A stretch of 64,000 bases of DNA from Bradyrhizobium sp. AUGA SZCCT0158 (GTDB taxonomy: Bacteria > Pseudomonadota > Alphaproteobacteria > Rhizobiales > Xanthobacteraceae), in assembly GCF_018130065.1 (NCBI RefSeq), contig NZ_JAFCME010000001.1:1-64000 (forward strand), read 5' to 3'. How positions within the stretch are numbered: the first letter of the stretch is position 1; every line of letters starts with the position of its first letter. Of the stretch, positions 22,549 to 31,506 are shown piece after piece. The position numbers and the translations under genes are program-made. Under the pieces are notes generated by a model, which was not told the origin of the DNA, did not search any database, and saw nothing but the letters and a program-made list of their open reading frames with translations.

Positions 22549-23186
22549 ATGCCGAAGAATGATGAGTTGCGCTACGGCGCGCCCGGGGAGACGGCGGTTC
22601 ATCTCTGCGTGGACATGCAGAGGATGTTTGCCGAAAGCACCGAGTGGAGAATGCCGTGGCTGGAGCGGGTCCTGCCCAACATCCTGTCGATCACTTCCAC
22701 CCATCCTGAGAAAACGATCTTCACCCGCTTCATCCCGGCGCGTAGTTCCGGTCAGGGCGTCGGCATGTGGCGTCATTACTATGAAAGGTGGCACTCTATG
22801 ACCATAGACCAGCTGGGTCCGGAGATGATCGGCTTGGTCCCCGATCTCGCCAACTACGTGCCCCCGGCCCGCACCTTCGACAAACATGTGTATTCTCCCT
22901 GGACCGGCACCGACCTGCACCAGCAGCTGGGGGCGCGGGGATCGATACCGTCATCATCACCGGCGGCGAAACCGACGTGTGCGTGCTGGCGACCATGCTG
23001 GGCGCGATCGACTGGGGGTTCCGCGTCATCCTCGTCACCGACGCGCTTTGCAGCTCGGCGGACGAAACCCACGATGCGATGATGAATGTCTACATGAACC
23101 GTTTCGGCGAACAGGTCGAAACCGTGACGACGCAAACGCTGCTGGATAACTGGCCCGGAGGCGTGCGGCAGCGCAGGGCGTCGTGA
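22549..23186 (+). pseudogene. Isochorismatase-family cysteine hydrolase, one frameshift
   Basis: Frame 1 encodes VHLCVDMQRMFAE (catalytic Asp), TIFTRFIP, WRHYYERW and a long middle part. At about 22934, in a run of five G's, the frame shifts and continues GIDTVIITGGETDVCVLATM (catalytic Cys), GFRVILVTDALCSSADETHD. Adding one G restores a normal protein of about 210 residues. Either a recent mutation or a base-call error in a homopolymer. Confidence 0.75.
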
Positions 23187-23503
23187 GCGCCGGCAACTCT
23201 CACCTCGTGGAGATCCTGCTCCCAAAAGAGACCGGCAAGGGGCAGCCGGTCGGTCAGCACTGGTTCGACTGCTTCCTCAAAGAGCTGACGGACAGGTTCG
23301 GCGGCGCGACCAGCTTTCTGCGGGCGCCGGGACAGGGCCTGTGGCAGAGCGGCGGCGGGACAGAGAAGGACAGCATTGCTGTTGTCGAAGTCATGGTGGA
23401 AGAAATCGATAGTAGCTACTGGCAGACCCTGCGCGAAAGGCTGCAGCGCGAGCTCTCGCAGGAAGAGATTATCATCCGCGCCCAAGAAATCAGGCGGCTG
23501 TGA
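23183..23503 (+). CDS. Hypothetical protein in the hydrolase operon
   Basis: 106 residues, GTG start overlapping the hydrolase stop (GTGA). HLVEILLPKETGKGQPVGQH, WFDCFLKELTDRFGGATSFL, GTEKDSIAVVEVMVEEIDSS. The alternating strand-helix order suggests a ferredoxin-like fold of the kind found in small stress-linked proteins. No catalytic motif. Stop overlaps the next start. Confidence 0.65.
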   Translation: MSAGNSHLVEILLPKETGKGQPVGQHWFDCFLKELTDRFGGATSFLRAPGQGLWQSGGGTEKDSIAVVEVMVEEIDSSYWQTLRERLQRELSQEEIIIRAQEIRRL

Positions 23504-23760
23504 TGGATGAGCTTATGATCCTGAGAACCTTCGCGGCAGTGACAACGGTTTTGGCCGCATCCCTCGTGGCGGCAAATCTGAACGCACGCGTCACCGTCGC
23601 CGGTTTCCTGATTTTCATCGTTGCATCCATCGCCTGGATGGTCGACGGCTGGCTGGAGACCAAAGCATCACTCGTAGTCCAGAACGTGATCCTCCTTGTG
23701 ATCAACATCATAGGGGTCTGGCGCTGGTTTCCCAAGGCGGAGAAAGAAGCGAACAGCTAG
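23503..23760 (+). CDS. Small inner-membrane protein
   Basis: 85 residues with three hydrophobic helices (LRTFAAVTTVLAASLVAANL; VTVAGFLIFIVASIAWMVDG; VVQNVILLVINIIGVWRWF) and a short charged tail. The pattern, with WMVDGW and NIIGVWRW near the last helix, resembles small PnuC/YgjV-like membrane proteins. Translationally coupled to 23183-23503. Confidence 0.65.
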   Translation: MDELMILRTFAAVTTVLAASLVAANLNARVTVAGFLIFIVASIAWMVDGWLETKASLVVQNVILLVINIIGVWRWFPKAEKEANS

Positions 23761-23766
23761 GGCATG

Positions 23767-24687
23767 CTATTCGCTAAATCCGTCACGCCTCAGGAACGCC
23801 TTGTTGATCGCAACGGCGGCCTGAGCGCCTTCCGCTATGGCGACCGCGACGAGGAGGACGTCGCGGGACACATCACCTGCAACATAGACACCGGGGACGC
23901 TGCTTTCTTCGGTGTCCGGATCGATGACGACGCCTCCTTTTTCATTACGCGCGCACCCGAGACTTTCGGACAGGTCAGACGCTTGACGGCAGCCAGTCGA
24001 AAAAAATAAACCGGCGCGGCGGAGCTCAGGCCCGCTCTCAAATACTATCTTGGCAAGCTCCCCGTCCGCGCCTTCAAGGTAGCGGATTGGCTCCGATCGC
24101 AGCGGAATCTTGTATTCTTCGAGCTTCCGGACCACTTTCGCACTGACCTCGGTACCATCGCTGCAGGCCACCACATCGGGCATCCAGTGCTTCATCATGA
24201 TGGCAAGCTCGGCGCCCTTATCGCCCCTGCCGTAGGCAGCTACCTGCTTCCCAGCATATTCGAAACCGTCGCAGTAGAGACAGTGATGTACCGAAACCCC
24301 GTAGAGGGGTTCGAGCCCGGCAACTTCCGGGAGTTCGTCAACGAGCCCGCTCGCAAGAAGGACTTTCGAGGCCGTGCCATGCGTCCCGTCCGCGCATACG
24401 AATTTAAAGGCCTCGTCGGCAGGAACGATATCGGTGACCCGTGTCCCGCGTACCTCGACGGATTTATAGCGTGAGAGCTCGTCCAGCGCCTCGTCAAGGA
24501 AATCTGACGGCGACCGCCCTTCCCGTCCAACTAGGCCGTGGATGGCGTGCGAGCTCAGATTCCGCTGGCGGCCCTCATCGCAGAGCAGCGCTTTCCGGTG
24601 GCACCTTCCCAGGATGAGCGCGGCACTTAATCCCGCGGGTCCACCGCCGACGATGAGAACATCAAATTGCATCAACAGCCTTTTCAT
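23767..24687 (-). CDS. Thioredoxin-reductase-like FAD/NAD(P) oxidoreductase
   Basis: 306 residues. N-terminal FAD motif DVLIVGGGPAGLSAALILGR, redox-type pair HHCLYCDGFEY, a degenerate nucleotide motif (AAYGRGDKGAELAI in place of GxGxxG), and the C-terminal FAD motif VPGVYVAGDVS. The CxxC is CLYC rather than the usual CATC. The start at 24687 is preferred because it overlaps the upstream stop (ATGA); MQFDVL at 24672 is an alternative. Likely reduces a thiol partner, perhaps the DUF899 or other proteins (inference). Confidence 0.8.
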   Translation of the reverse strand: MKRLLMQFDVLIVGGGPAGLSAALILGRCHRKALLCDEGRQRNLSSHAIHGLVGREGRSPSDFLDEALDELSRYKSVEVRGTRVTDIVPADEAFKFVCADGTHGTASKVLLASGLVDELPEVAGLEPLYGVSVHHCLYCDGFEYAGKQVAAYGRGDKGAELAIMMKHWMPDVVACSDGTEVSAKVVRKLEEYKIPLRSEPIRYLEGADGELAKIVFESGPELRRAGLFFSTGCRQASDLSESLGCARNEKGGVVIDPDTEESSVPGVYVAGDVSRDVLLVAVAIAEGAQAAVAINKAFLRRDGFSE

Positions 24688-24899
24688 TGCCGGGTTTGCT
24701 CATTTTCGCGCCAACAGAGGTACAGGTACCAAGCTACTACGAAGACTACTGCTGCCACGCCCGCACCCAGGAGGGAAAGGTCGCTTCTCTCAGTGATTTT
24801 GTAAAGCACGACGGCGATGTCGGCGGAAATACCAAGAGCCAGCGGCAGCGCCGCAACGACTACAAGCCTCGACCCGATCTCGAAAAACGGGTATCATCT
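24684..24899 (-). pseudogene. C-terminal remnant of a membrane protein
   Basis: An open frame without a start reads FFEIGSRLVVVAALPLALGI, SADIAVVLYKITERSDLSLL, then VAAVVFVVAWYLYLCWREN and a stop that overlaps the reductase start. Two hydrophobic helices in the order of the last two helices of DUF6328-type proteins (inference). 24900-25050 holds nothing clear. Confidence 0.4.
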
Positions 24900-25050
24900 T
24901 CTCCGTGATAGGCAAGACGATGCAACGCTGCAGGCGTCATTAACAACAGCACGGACAGCGAGCCGCGGCACCTGCTGACAGAGTTTCCTTCCGATAGAGA
25001 AGGAGCCCCGCCGATTGCGGAGCTCCCGAAGGCGTTAACTCATCTGCGAT

Positions 25051-26688
25051 TTATCTGCTGGGCGTGCCGCTCTGTGCCGGCTGACTCGGTGACGAACCGG
25101 GCCCCTGCATTGACTGCGACGGCGAGTTCTGGTTCACCGTCGGCTGATTTCCGCTCTGCGTCTGCGGAGCAGCAGCCTGTCCCGTCGTGTTCGGCTGATT
25201 TGGAACGGTGCTCTGGCCCGTCGTCGTTGGCGGCTGGTTCTGCTGAGGTGTAGTCGCCGCCTGGCCAGGGTTCTGGTTGGGGCCTGCCGCGTTCTGCTGG
25301 CTCGGCTGCTGCTGGCCGCTCTGAGCCTCGCTAGTGCCGGCCTGTCCCTGACCGCTCGTTGACGTCTGAGCGCCTGTCGTCGACGACTGAGACTGGCCAA
25401 TGCTCTGGTTCGCCTGCTGGCTCAGCCGGCCGGACACGCCAAGCGATGACACTGTGGTGGCGTCGACGCTGCCAGTCACCTGAATGCCCTGCTGCCGCTG
25501 GAACACGCTGATGGCATCGCGGGTCTGCGTACCCAGGATGCCGTCCGCTTCGCCGCGCAGAAGGCCACGCTCGATCAACACCCGTTGCACGACCCGGATG
25601 TCGTCGGGCGGAAGGTCGACCGCGGCGACACTAGCACTGCTGCCTTGACCGCCTCCGCCGCGGCTAAAACGCGTCCGCGGGCCGGCGGGGACCACGTCAA
25701 CAATGCGCCGGTCACGGTCGACGAACACGACTTCATCTTCCACGACGAAGAAGCTGTAGTCGCGGTACGCAGGGAACACATCGATCAGCGCCGGATAGGT
25801 CGAGACCGATACGACCGAGATGCTGGAAGGCAGCGCCACGCCGGTGTGGACCTGGAAGTTGATGGAGTTCGCGTTAACGCGCGGGGCGTTGCTCGCCTGA
25901 AGCACCGACTGCTGTAGCGTTGTTTGCTGCTGCGCGGTCAAGTTGGTGCGGGTTTGCGTCTGGCCGGCGGCCGTGGTCTGGCCCTGCCCAGGCGCTGCGG
26001 CTTGGCCTTGCGCAGGCGCTGTCTGGCCCTGCTGGGGCGCAGCGGCCTGGCCCGGCGCAGGCGGGTTCGTTTGACCTTGCGTCACATTCTGGCCAGTGCC
26101 CGAGCTGGAATTCTGATCCTGGGCGTTCTGACCCGATCCGCTCTGGTTTTGACGAGACGGCTGCTGGGCCTGCTTGCTATCGGCATTGCCCGTGTCGCGG
26201 GTCCGATCCTCCGATCGCCGCGCATCGTCGCGGTCGGATCGTCCTTGACCCACCGTTTGGTCCTTCTGACCTTGCTGCTGTGCCCGATCCTTGCTGGTGT
26301 CGCGCTGTTCCTTGCTGGACTCCTGCGAGTGCCGCGCATCATCGCGATCAGATCGTCCCTGACCCACGGCTTGACCCTTGTTGCTGCTGTCGCGCGGGCC
26401 CTCGGCTCGACCGCGGTCACGCATACCAGGCTCATCGCGTTGCGCGCGGCCGGATTCGGCCTCGCGTGCAGCGGGACCTTCGGCCCGGCCATCTTCCCGG
26501 GATTCCGTCGCACGGCCCTGCGTCATGCCTTCACTGCGCGAAGCGCCGGGTGCGCTCTGCGATATTCCCTTTTCGCTGCCAGCGCCGCCGCCCGCCCCGC
26601 CAATCGGACCTTGCGCGGACGCAAGGCTTGCGCCGGCGAGCAACGCCGCCGTTGTAATCAGAAACCTGCTCTTCATTCTGTTCGTCAT
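25051..26688 (-). CDS. Secreted Gln/Ser-rich protein with DUF1236 and peptidoglycan-binding-like domains
   Basis: 545 residues from the ATG at 26688 (GAGGAGGAG upstream). Signal peptide to about residue 26 (ASAQ). Residues 27-270 are low-complexity with two GQGRSDRDDAR repeats. Residues about 272-333 form a DUF1236 domain (VHTGVALPSSISVVSVSTYP, YSFFVVEDEVVFVDRDRRIV). Residues about 360-416 match a peptidoglycan-binding repeat (DDIRVVQRVLIERGLL, DGILGTQTRDAISVFQRQQG). The rest is Gln/Pro/Ser/Thr. Likely a periplasmic or cell-wall-contacting stress protein; EcfG-like promoter at 26785. Confidence 0.8.
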   Translation of the reverse strand: MTNRMKSRFLITTAALLAGASLASAQGPIGGAGGGAGSEKGISQSAPGASRSEGMTQGRATESREDGRAEGPAAREAESGRAQRDEPGMRDRGRAEGPRDSSNKGQAVGQGRSDRDDARHSQESSKEQRDTSKDRAQQQGQKDQTVGQGRSDRDDARRSEDRTRDTGNADSKQAQQPSRQNQSGSGQNAQDQNSSSGTGQNVTQGQTNPPAPGQAAAPQQGQTAPAQGQAAAPGQGQTTAAGQTQTRTNLTAQQQTTLQQSVLQASNAPRVNANSINFQVHTGVALPSSISVVSVSTYPALIDVFPAYRDYSFFVVEDEVVFVDRDRRIVDVVPAGPRTRFSRGGGGQGSSASVAAVDLPPDDIRVVQRVLIERGLLRGEADGILGTQTRDAISVFQRQQGIQVTGSVDATTVSSLGVSGRLSQQANQSIGQSQSSTTGAQTSTSGQGQAGTSEAQSGQQQPSQQNAAGPNQNPGQAATTPQQNQPPTTTGQSTVPNQPNTTGQAAAPQTQSGNQPTVNQNSPSQSMQGPGSSPSQPAQSGTPSR

Positions 26689-26784
26689 CTGCTCCTCCTC
26701 GTGAGTTGCTCGCTTGCTCTTCAACCGAAGAGAATGAAGTGTCGGACAGACCGACGTGCTTCCAGAAGCGAGAGTGTCCGAAGA

Positions 26785-26809
26785 AACCGGGTGGTGATGC
26801 GATCGTTCC
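26785..26809 (-). promoter_or_regulatory. EcfG-like promoter of the DUF1236 gene
   Basis: Minus strand: GGAAC, 16 bases, GGTT, giving a leader of about 90 nt before 26688. Confidence 0.5.
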
Positions 26810-26965
26810 GTCGGTGACAGGCTTTGAAACTTCATGCCGCGACGCACCTATGTGATGCCTCATGACCATGACACCACGGTTCCAGGTTAAATCATCGCTT
26901 TTAGCGGGCCAGAACCAAAGGCTCGGCGCCAGCTATCGCGCGCCAGCCGGGCGGCACGAGCCTGT

Positions 26966-27362
26966 TCACCAGTGGTGGCGATGGTACATACGCCGGGGAT
27001 AGGCGCCGCCGTAGAAGGCGAATGCCGGTCGAACAACGCGGCGGTAGCGATAGCCGTAATAGGCCGGCGCGTACCCGCCGTAATAGGCGGTTGTGTAGCC
27101 GCCCCACGGATAAGGACCGTAGCCATAGCCGTCGTAATAGGCCGGCGCGTAGCCCCTGGCGTATGGATAGCCGTAGTATCCATCGCCTGGCCCATAGGCG
27201 TAGGAACTAGAAGCTAAGCCACCGATGATGGCTGCACCAATGAGGCCGCCAGCGATACCCGGCCCCCAGCCACCACGCCACCGTGCTTCAGCTGGTGACG
27301 GCGACGCCACAGTGACGCCAATGGTGACAAGCCGCAGCTAGCGCCAATGCAGCTTTCTTCAT
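26966..27362 (-). pseudogene. Secreted Tyr/Gly-rich protein, signal peptide frameshifted
   Basis: The ATG at 27362 (GGAAGG upstream) gives MKKAALALAA, and the frame then fails. One base away it continues LVTIGVTVASPSPAEARWRG, then GGLIGAAIIGGL and about 70 residues of YGY/YYG/APAYY repeats ending MYHRHHW. Removing one G near 27327 would restore a normal exported protein similar in style to 8250-8570. Confidence 0.6.
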
Positions 27363-27596
27363 GGTCGAATCCTTCCTGTTTTCTTGGAACATTCAACCGG
27401 TAGGACGGCTTGGGTTCCGCGCGAAGCCGAGCGGCATCCGAATTTTAATTGATGAACGGCCGTGCAGCTCGCCTTTCCATACCGACGACAAAGATACGAG
27501 CCTAACACACTTCGTCCTTGCGACCGCCCGCACAACGCGTGTCATGACGACGGCCACTGCTGCCCTCTAATCGCGAATCGCTTGCGATCTTGGGAA

Positions 27597-27626
27597 ATGG
27601 CTGCCTGCTAACGCAGGCAGCAAGCT
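27597..27626 (-). terminator. Hairpin after the 27631 gene
   Basis: GCTGCCTGC / GCAGGCAGC with a four-base loop just after the stop, followed by CATTT. Nothing else of note in 27363-27596. Confidence 0.55.
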
Positions 27627-27630
27627 TACG

Positions 27631-27966
27631 TCAGTCGATTTCCTGCACTACCGCGCGGCTGCCAGGATCCACCAGCAGAACGCGGTTGCTCGAATAGACA
27701 TATCGATACTTCGTGAGCGACGGCCCCCAGTCGGACGGCACCGCCACCAGCTCGACATCGTTCGGCACGGTTGCGCCGACGGCGATGCGCTCCTTAACCG
27801 CAACCGGACGAAGCTTGTGTTTAGTCACATAGCTCTTGATCCTGGTACGAGCCTCCGGCTCGATCTGAACTGCGGCGCGCGAGGCGCCAGTGGTAACCGT
27901 GGTCTGCGCCGTTGCGCCGGTCGACAGCAAAGCGACGGCCGCAGCCGCCAAGATCAATTTTCTCAT
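27631..27966 (-). CDS. Secreted DUF1236 protein
   Basis: 111 residues from the ATG at 27966. Signal peptide MRKLILAAAAVALLSTGATA, then DUF1236-like sequence: RTRIKSYVTKHKLRPVAVKE, RIAVGATVPNDVELVAVPSD, KYRYVYSSNRVLLVDPGSRA. Single-gene unit with an EcfG-type promoter 37 bases upstream. Exported stress protein of unknown role. Confidence 0.8.
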   Translation of the reverse strand: MRKLILAAAAVALLSTGATAQTTVTTGASRAAVQIEPEARTRIKSYVTKHKLRPVAVKERIAVGATVPNDVELVAVPSDWGPSLTKYRYVYSSNRVLLVDPGSRAVVQEID

Positions 27967-28002
27967 CGATTTTCTCCAGCCGCTGAATGCGACAAGTTGC
28001 AA

Positions 28003-28027
28003 AACTGCGGCCGTTGCCACTTGTTCC
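28003..28027 (-). promoter_or_regulatory. EcfG-type promoter of the 27631 gene
   Basis: Minus strand: GGAAC, 16 bases (AAGTGGCAACGGCCGC), AGTT. The spacer shares the AAGTGGCAAC block with the RNA-family promoters. Confidence 0.6.
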
Positions 28028-28207
28028 CGGTCGGAGCGCTTTGGGCTCACGGGCAAGCTCGCCTGCCCGTGTGGTTGAGCGCCACCGAAATCGCGCCGGG
28101 ATGAACAGGCGTTCATCGAATTCATTCTCTAGGACGCCATCAGGCGAGGCAACTTCCGGCCGCTTTCGGGATTATTGACAACGGAAAAAATGGAAAAAGC
28201 GCGCGAG

Positions 28208-28494
28208 GTAGCGTGGCTGGTCGATGCCCGGCTCACCGGAGGCCGTCGACGACGGCATCACCGGCTTTGTCGTATCGGGGAAGCAGAGCCATCCAGGCGA
28301 TTGGAAGGCTTTCCGAGCTCGATCGGTGTCAGGTGCGTAGGCATTTCGAGAAGAGGTTCACCGCAAGGCGGATGGCGCAGCAGTATCTCCGCCAATACGA
28401 GGCCCCTGGTCCAACGGAACCCAACGCAGCTCATGCCGGCCTCGGGCCCACCTTGTCTAAAGGTTCAGTGCCCGATCGCCTTCTCGCCCTGTAG
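28208..28494 (+). pseudogene. C-terminal remnant of a family 4 glycosyltransferase
   Basis: One frame reads SPEAVDDGITGFVV, the nucleotide-sugar-binding motif of GT4 enzymes. Another continues AIGRLSELDRCQVRRHFEKR, FTARRMAQQYLRQYE, the usual last helix of such enzymes. The intervening sequence and the whole front are missing or shifted. Not functional. Confidence 0.5.
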
Positions 28495-28605
28495 CGATCG
28501 CAGCGCTTCCCACCGACGCTCGCGTCGCAGCCTCCCCTCATGAACCAGGAATGCGACCTCACACGCCCTTATTCAAATAGAGGCCGTTACCAGTTTTTCC
28601 CGACT

Positions 28606-28631
28606 GGAACATATCCGGATATTCCTGAGTT
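28606..28631 (+). promoter_or_regulatory. EcfG-like promoter for 28658
   Basis: GGAAC, 17 bases, AGTT, ending 26 bases before the ATG. Confidence 0.5.
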
Positions 28632-28657
28632 CATTATTTATCACTGGAGACGCCGCC

Positions 28658-29167
28658 ATGGCATCTAACGCGGGTATTTTCTTCGCAGGGATGGGAACCA
28701 CTTTCATCATCCTCAGCGCAGGCTTTGGCGGCGGGCTTATGATGGCCAAATCAGCGCTAACGGAATCGAGTGGGTATCAGAACCGAGTTTCAGCGGAACC
28801 TCCATCACCAGCTCGAGTAGTCTTGCCCTCCACTGCTGAGGCAGCGCAGCCGCCGCAAGAGATTGCTGCTGCGCCGCAGCCACCGCGACAGATTGCTGTT
28901 GGGCCGCAACCGTCAACACTGCCACAGATACAGCCGGTGAAGGAAGCCCAGCCGCCCGCCGAAAAGCAGGTCCAGAAGATGGAAATCAGAATGGCTGAAG
29001 CGGAACAGCGGGAACGTCGCAAGCGATATGCCGAACGCAAAGCAAGGTGGCAGGCAGAAAGAGCTAAACGCCAGCAACAGATAGAACAGGCTGTACGCCA
29101 GGACGCGCCCATACTGGCATTTGGTGGTGATGAACACCGACAAAGTGGAGGGTCCTTCGGCAACTAG
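28658..29167 (+). CDS. Membrane-anchored coiled-coil protein
   Basis: 169 residues. One transmembrane helix at about 5-28 (GIFFAGMGTTFIILSAGFGG), a Pro/Gln-rich linker with PQPP repeats, then a charged helix (about 105-145: EIRMAEAEQRERRKRYAERK, ARWQAERAKRQQQIEQA). Probably the charged part faces the periplasm or cytoplasm as a coiled coil. Behind an EcfG-like promoter; function unknown. Confidence 0.65.
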   Translation: MASNAGIFFAGMGTTFIILSAGFGGGLMMAKSALTESSGYQNRVSAEPPSPARVVLPSTAEAAQPPQEIAAAPQPPRQIAVGPQPSTLPQIQPVKEAQPPAEKQVQKMEIRMAEAEQRERRKRYAERKARWQAERAKRQQQIEQAVRQDAPILAFGGDEHRQSGGSFGN

Positions 29168-29691
29168 ACGCCGCGTTTCGCTGGTCGGTCAAGGTTCTCG
29201 GTTAACGATAGGGCCGGAGCCTTGGCGACGCGCTGGGCCCTCTGTTGGAGAGCTCCGCTACGCGGAGCGGATAATGAGGGAGCTCTGGGCCGAGGACGTT
29301 GCTGCAACGCTCAGTTGTTCAGGACCTAAGGTCGACGCTCATACTCAAGATTGCCGTAAATTCTAACCCCGGCAGCGTCAAGGAAGACCCGGAACTCCGA
29401 AAATTGAAGCCGGCGTCTCGCCAGCTTTTCAAACCCAAACTCCTGGAGGTTTCAGGCAATCGTGAATGGAGCTGTAGGGCCCCACCGGCGTGCGGCATAG
29501 CGCGGCCTCGTCGTTGCCTCAAAGACGGAATCGAGCGCGGGCGGCAGAAGGCGAGCAAGAAATCGGCGGCCTTCGATGCCGCGGCGTGAACCGGATCTAC
29601 GCGACCGGCAAGGTTCCCCGACGAGAAACGAATGCCGAATTTCCCGTTGCCTCGCGCCGGCGAAAACGCCGGCTTTCGTTTAGGGAAACTC
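29168..29691. other. No gene found; hairpin at its end
   Basis: Only weak overlapping frames. GCCGGCG / CGCCGGC followed by TTTCGTTT near 29657-29683 looks like a plus-strand terminator just before the pseudogene at 29692, so an RNA could end here. Confidence 0.3.
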
Positions 29692-29909
29692 ATGAAAGAT
29701 TGATTGCGGCGGCGGGTATCATTGCGCATTCGCTACTCCCGCCTTGGCGGCAGACGAATTCTACATCGCTCAAGACGTGAAGACAAACAAGTGCACGATC
29801 GTCGACAAAAAAGTCAGACGACCATCGTCAGCCCTTCCGGCACCGTCTACAAGTCGCGCACGGAAGCCGAGACCGGCTGAAGACGGTCAAGGTTTGTTCC
29901 ACCAACTGA
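29692..29909 (+). pseudogene. Small secreted protein with several frameshifts
   Basis: Across frames: MK, LIAAAGIIA, TPALAADEFYIAQDVKTNKC-like, TIVDKK, TTIVSPSGTVYKSRTEAETG and KTVKVCSTN, stop at 29909. This recovers a short exported protein (signal peptide, ADEFY start, conserved C near each end). At least three indels are needed, so it is clearly dead. Confidence 0.6.
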
Positions 29910-30804
29910 CCGGAGACGCGCCCGGAAGGATCCGTACTTGCGATGAGAGCGTGCTGCTTGTTGGGGGAGTGAGGCTTGGGCTTCGTCTCGGTGGTTTCTC
30001 CAATGCAGGCCGCAGCCCGTTGGAATGTCGCTTCTGCGCACGCGCGGACGCGACGGCCACCCGTTCGGTTAGAATTTCCTTCGGGGACAAGGAAGCTGAT
30101 GAGCGAGTGCACGACCGAGGGCCGCGCCGTCATGCCGCGTCAGCCGGCGGCAAGATAACAAACAGAACGGCGATAAGAAAAAAAACAATTTGGCGCGGCT
30201 CAGTTCCTCTCCTCTCAATAGTTTGGTCGCGAAAGAAGGTGAGAGAGCGTATGCCTAGACCGCCATCAACTGTTTACCGGGTGCAGTAGAGCAGGCGGCT
30301 CGAGCGCGAGGCGGCCGCAAGGTCGAGGTCATGTGGCTATTGGGCCGGCTCGCTCCTGATCATTGCCGTCTATGAGAAGCAGATGCTCGCGGCGCCCGAC
30401 TAGCAAATCTCTCTGCCGATCCCGACAGTCGATCGATGGCGACGAGTGGCCTTGGTTCCGGCGTCGTCGGCTACAGTATGCATGTCGCCGTGGATTGTGA
30501 CGCATGAGGAACGAACAGCGGCTCAGATCGGGCTCAACTGGCTAATACGGCCATGCAAAGCTAAGGCCGTTCTCGAGACCGAGACGCTCGAGGCGGTTGC
30601 CGATCGGCTACTTCAGCAGCCAGATCCTCGCATGTCACGAGGCCGGCATCACGGTAACTCCGCCCAAGCGCCCAGTTTGAAATGCAGTGGCCTCATTTGA
30701 AGTGTGATGTCTGTGTGACGTTCAGCACAGTCGGTGCAACGGAGCCCGGGTACTCTCCGACCACGGATTGAGGGATGCCCTCCCCAGCAAACAGGAGAAC
30801 TGCA
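29910..30804. other. No convincing gene
   Basis: Several frames of 60-100 residues exist on both strands, but none has coherent composition or a ribosome site. Likely decayed sequence upstream of the double-glycine peptide genes. Confidence 0.3.
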
Positions 30805-30975
30805 ATGATCAATTCAAAAGACGAAATTTCGTACTCGGAAATCGACGCGTTGACGGATGCCGAACTGGAGACGATCAGCGCCGGGGGCATTATCAGCTGG
30901 CTTCGTGGCCTCTTTGGAGGGCCCGGCGACCTTCGCCGTTCGACCGACCGCCCGACTGACCCCGTTCATAAATAA
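30805..30975 (+). CDS. Small peptide with a double-glycine-type leader
   Basis: 56 residues from the ATG at 30805, with ACAGGAGA as ribosome site. The leader-like part SEIDALTDAELETISAGG has the spaced hydrophobics and terminal Gly-Gly of bacteriocin/microcin precursors that are cleaved by peptidase-containing ABC exporters. The predicted mature part is IISWLRGLFGG plus a basic, Pro-rich tail. No exporter or immunity gene lies nearby. A second such sequence follows at once. Confidence 0.6.
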   Translation: MINSKDEISYSEIDALTDAELETISAGGIISWLRGLFGGPGDLRRSTDRPTDPVHK

Positions 30976-30995
30976 TGGAACGGCAGGAGAGAGAC

Positions 30996-31135
30996 ATGAC
31001 CAAGCCTCTGAGTTGAGCATCAACGAACTCGATGTCGTCAGCGGTGGTAGTATGCTTAGTATGGCAATCGATGCCGCCGAAAAGTACTTGCAAGGCTTGG
31101 GCGGCCGTCTGTGGACGCCGTGCACCAGCCGGTAA
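30996..31135 (+). pseudogene. Second double-glycine-leader peptide, frameshifted at the start
   Basis: After MTKP the frame stops, while one frame over reads SELSINELDVVSGG (a textbook double-glycine leader), then SMLSMAIDAAEKYLQGLGGR and a final Cys. Ribosome site GGAGAG. One indel near 31008 would repair it; as is, expression depends on another start. Confidence 0.5.
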
Positions 31136-31241
31136 TGTCGAAGCCATCGATAAGCCTGCACATGCGATAATGCCGGTTCCGCAAACCGGGATTGAGGGGC
31201 CGCCTCAGATGGTGGCCTCTTTCATTTGTTGGTGCGATCCC

Positions 31242-31506
31242 ATGTCTCGTCTAGAACAGGCACGGCATAAAGCGGCGAAGCAGAGTCAGAAGACGTCGAC
31301 CTGGTCGAAACTGCTACACCCTTGTTGTCGGTTTCAATCTTGTTTGGGTCTATGTTTGGAACGGTGGAAATTTCAACAAGCGATCCAGCCCACTTCTGGG
31401 CGTCGAAACGTTCCTGATTAAAATCGACGGTAAAAATAAAGGCGGCAAGCAAAGCGGTGGCGAGATCGCATTAAATCCATCCGTTTGGGAAATGGCGCTC
31501 GGATAG
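31242..31506 (+). pseudogene. Small membrane-anchored protein, frameshifted
   Basis: MSRLEQARHKAAKQSQKTST, WSKLL in one frame. One frame over comes TLVVGFNLVWVYVWNGGNFN, then LLGVETFLIKIDGKNKGGKQ, SGGEIALNPSVWEMALG and a stop at 31506. The break is near 31312. A basic N-terminus, one membrane helix and a soluble tail. Unknown family. 31507-31709 appears empty. Confidence 0.4.

Noticed and set aside
25924..26817. Long plus-strand frames opposite the Gln-rich DUF1236 gene
   Set aside because: Caused by low-complexity codons; no start context or motifs.
31222..31452. A 76-residue minus-strand frame with normal composition
   Set aside because: TTG start without a ribosome site, and it lies opposite a better-supported frameshifted gene.
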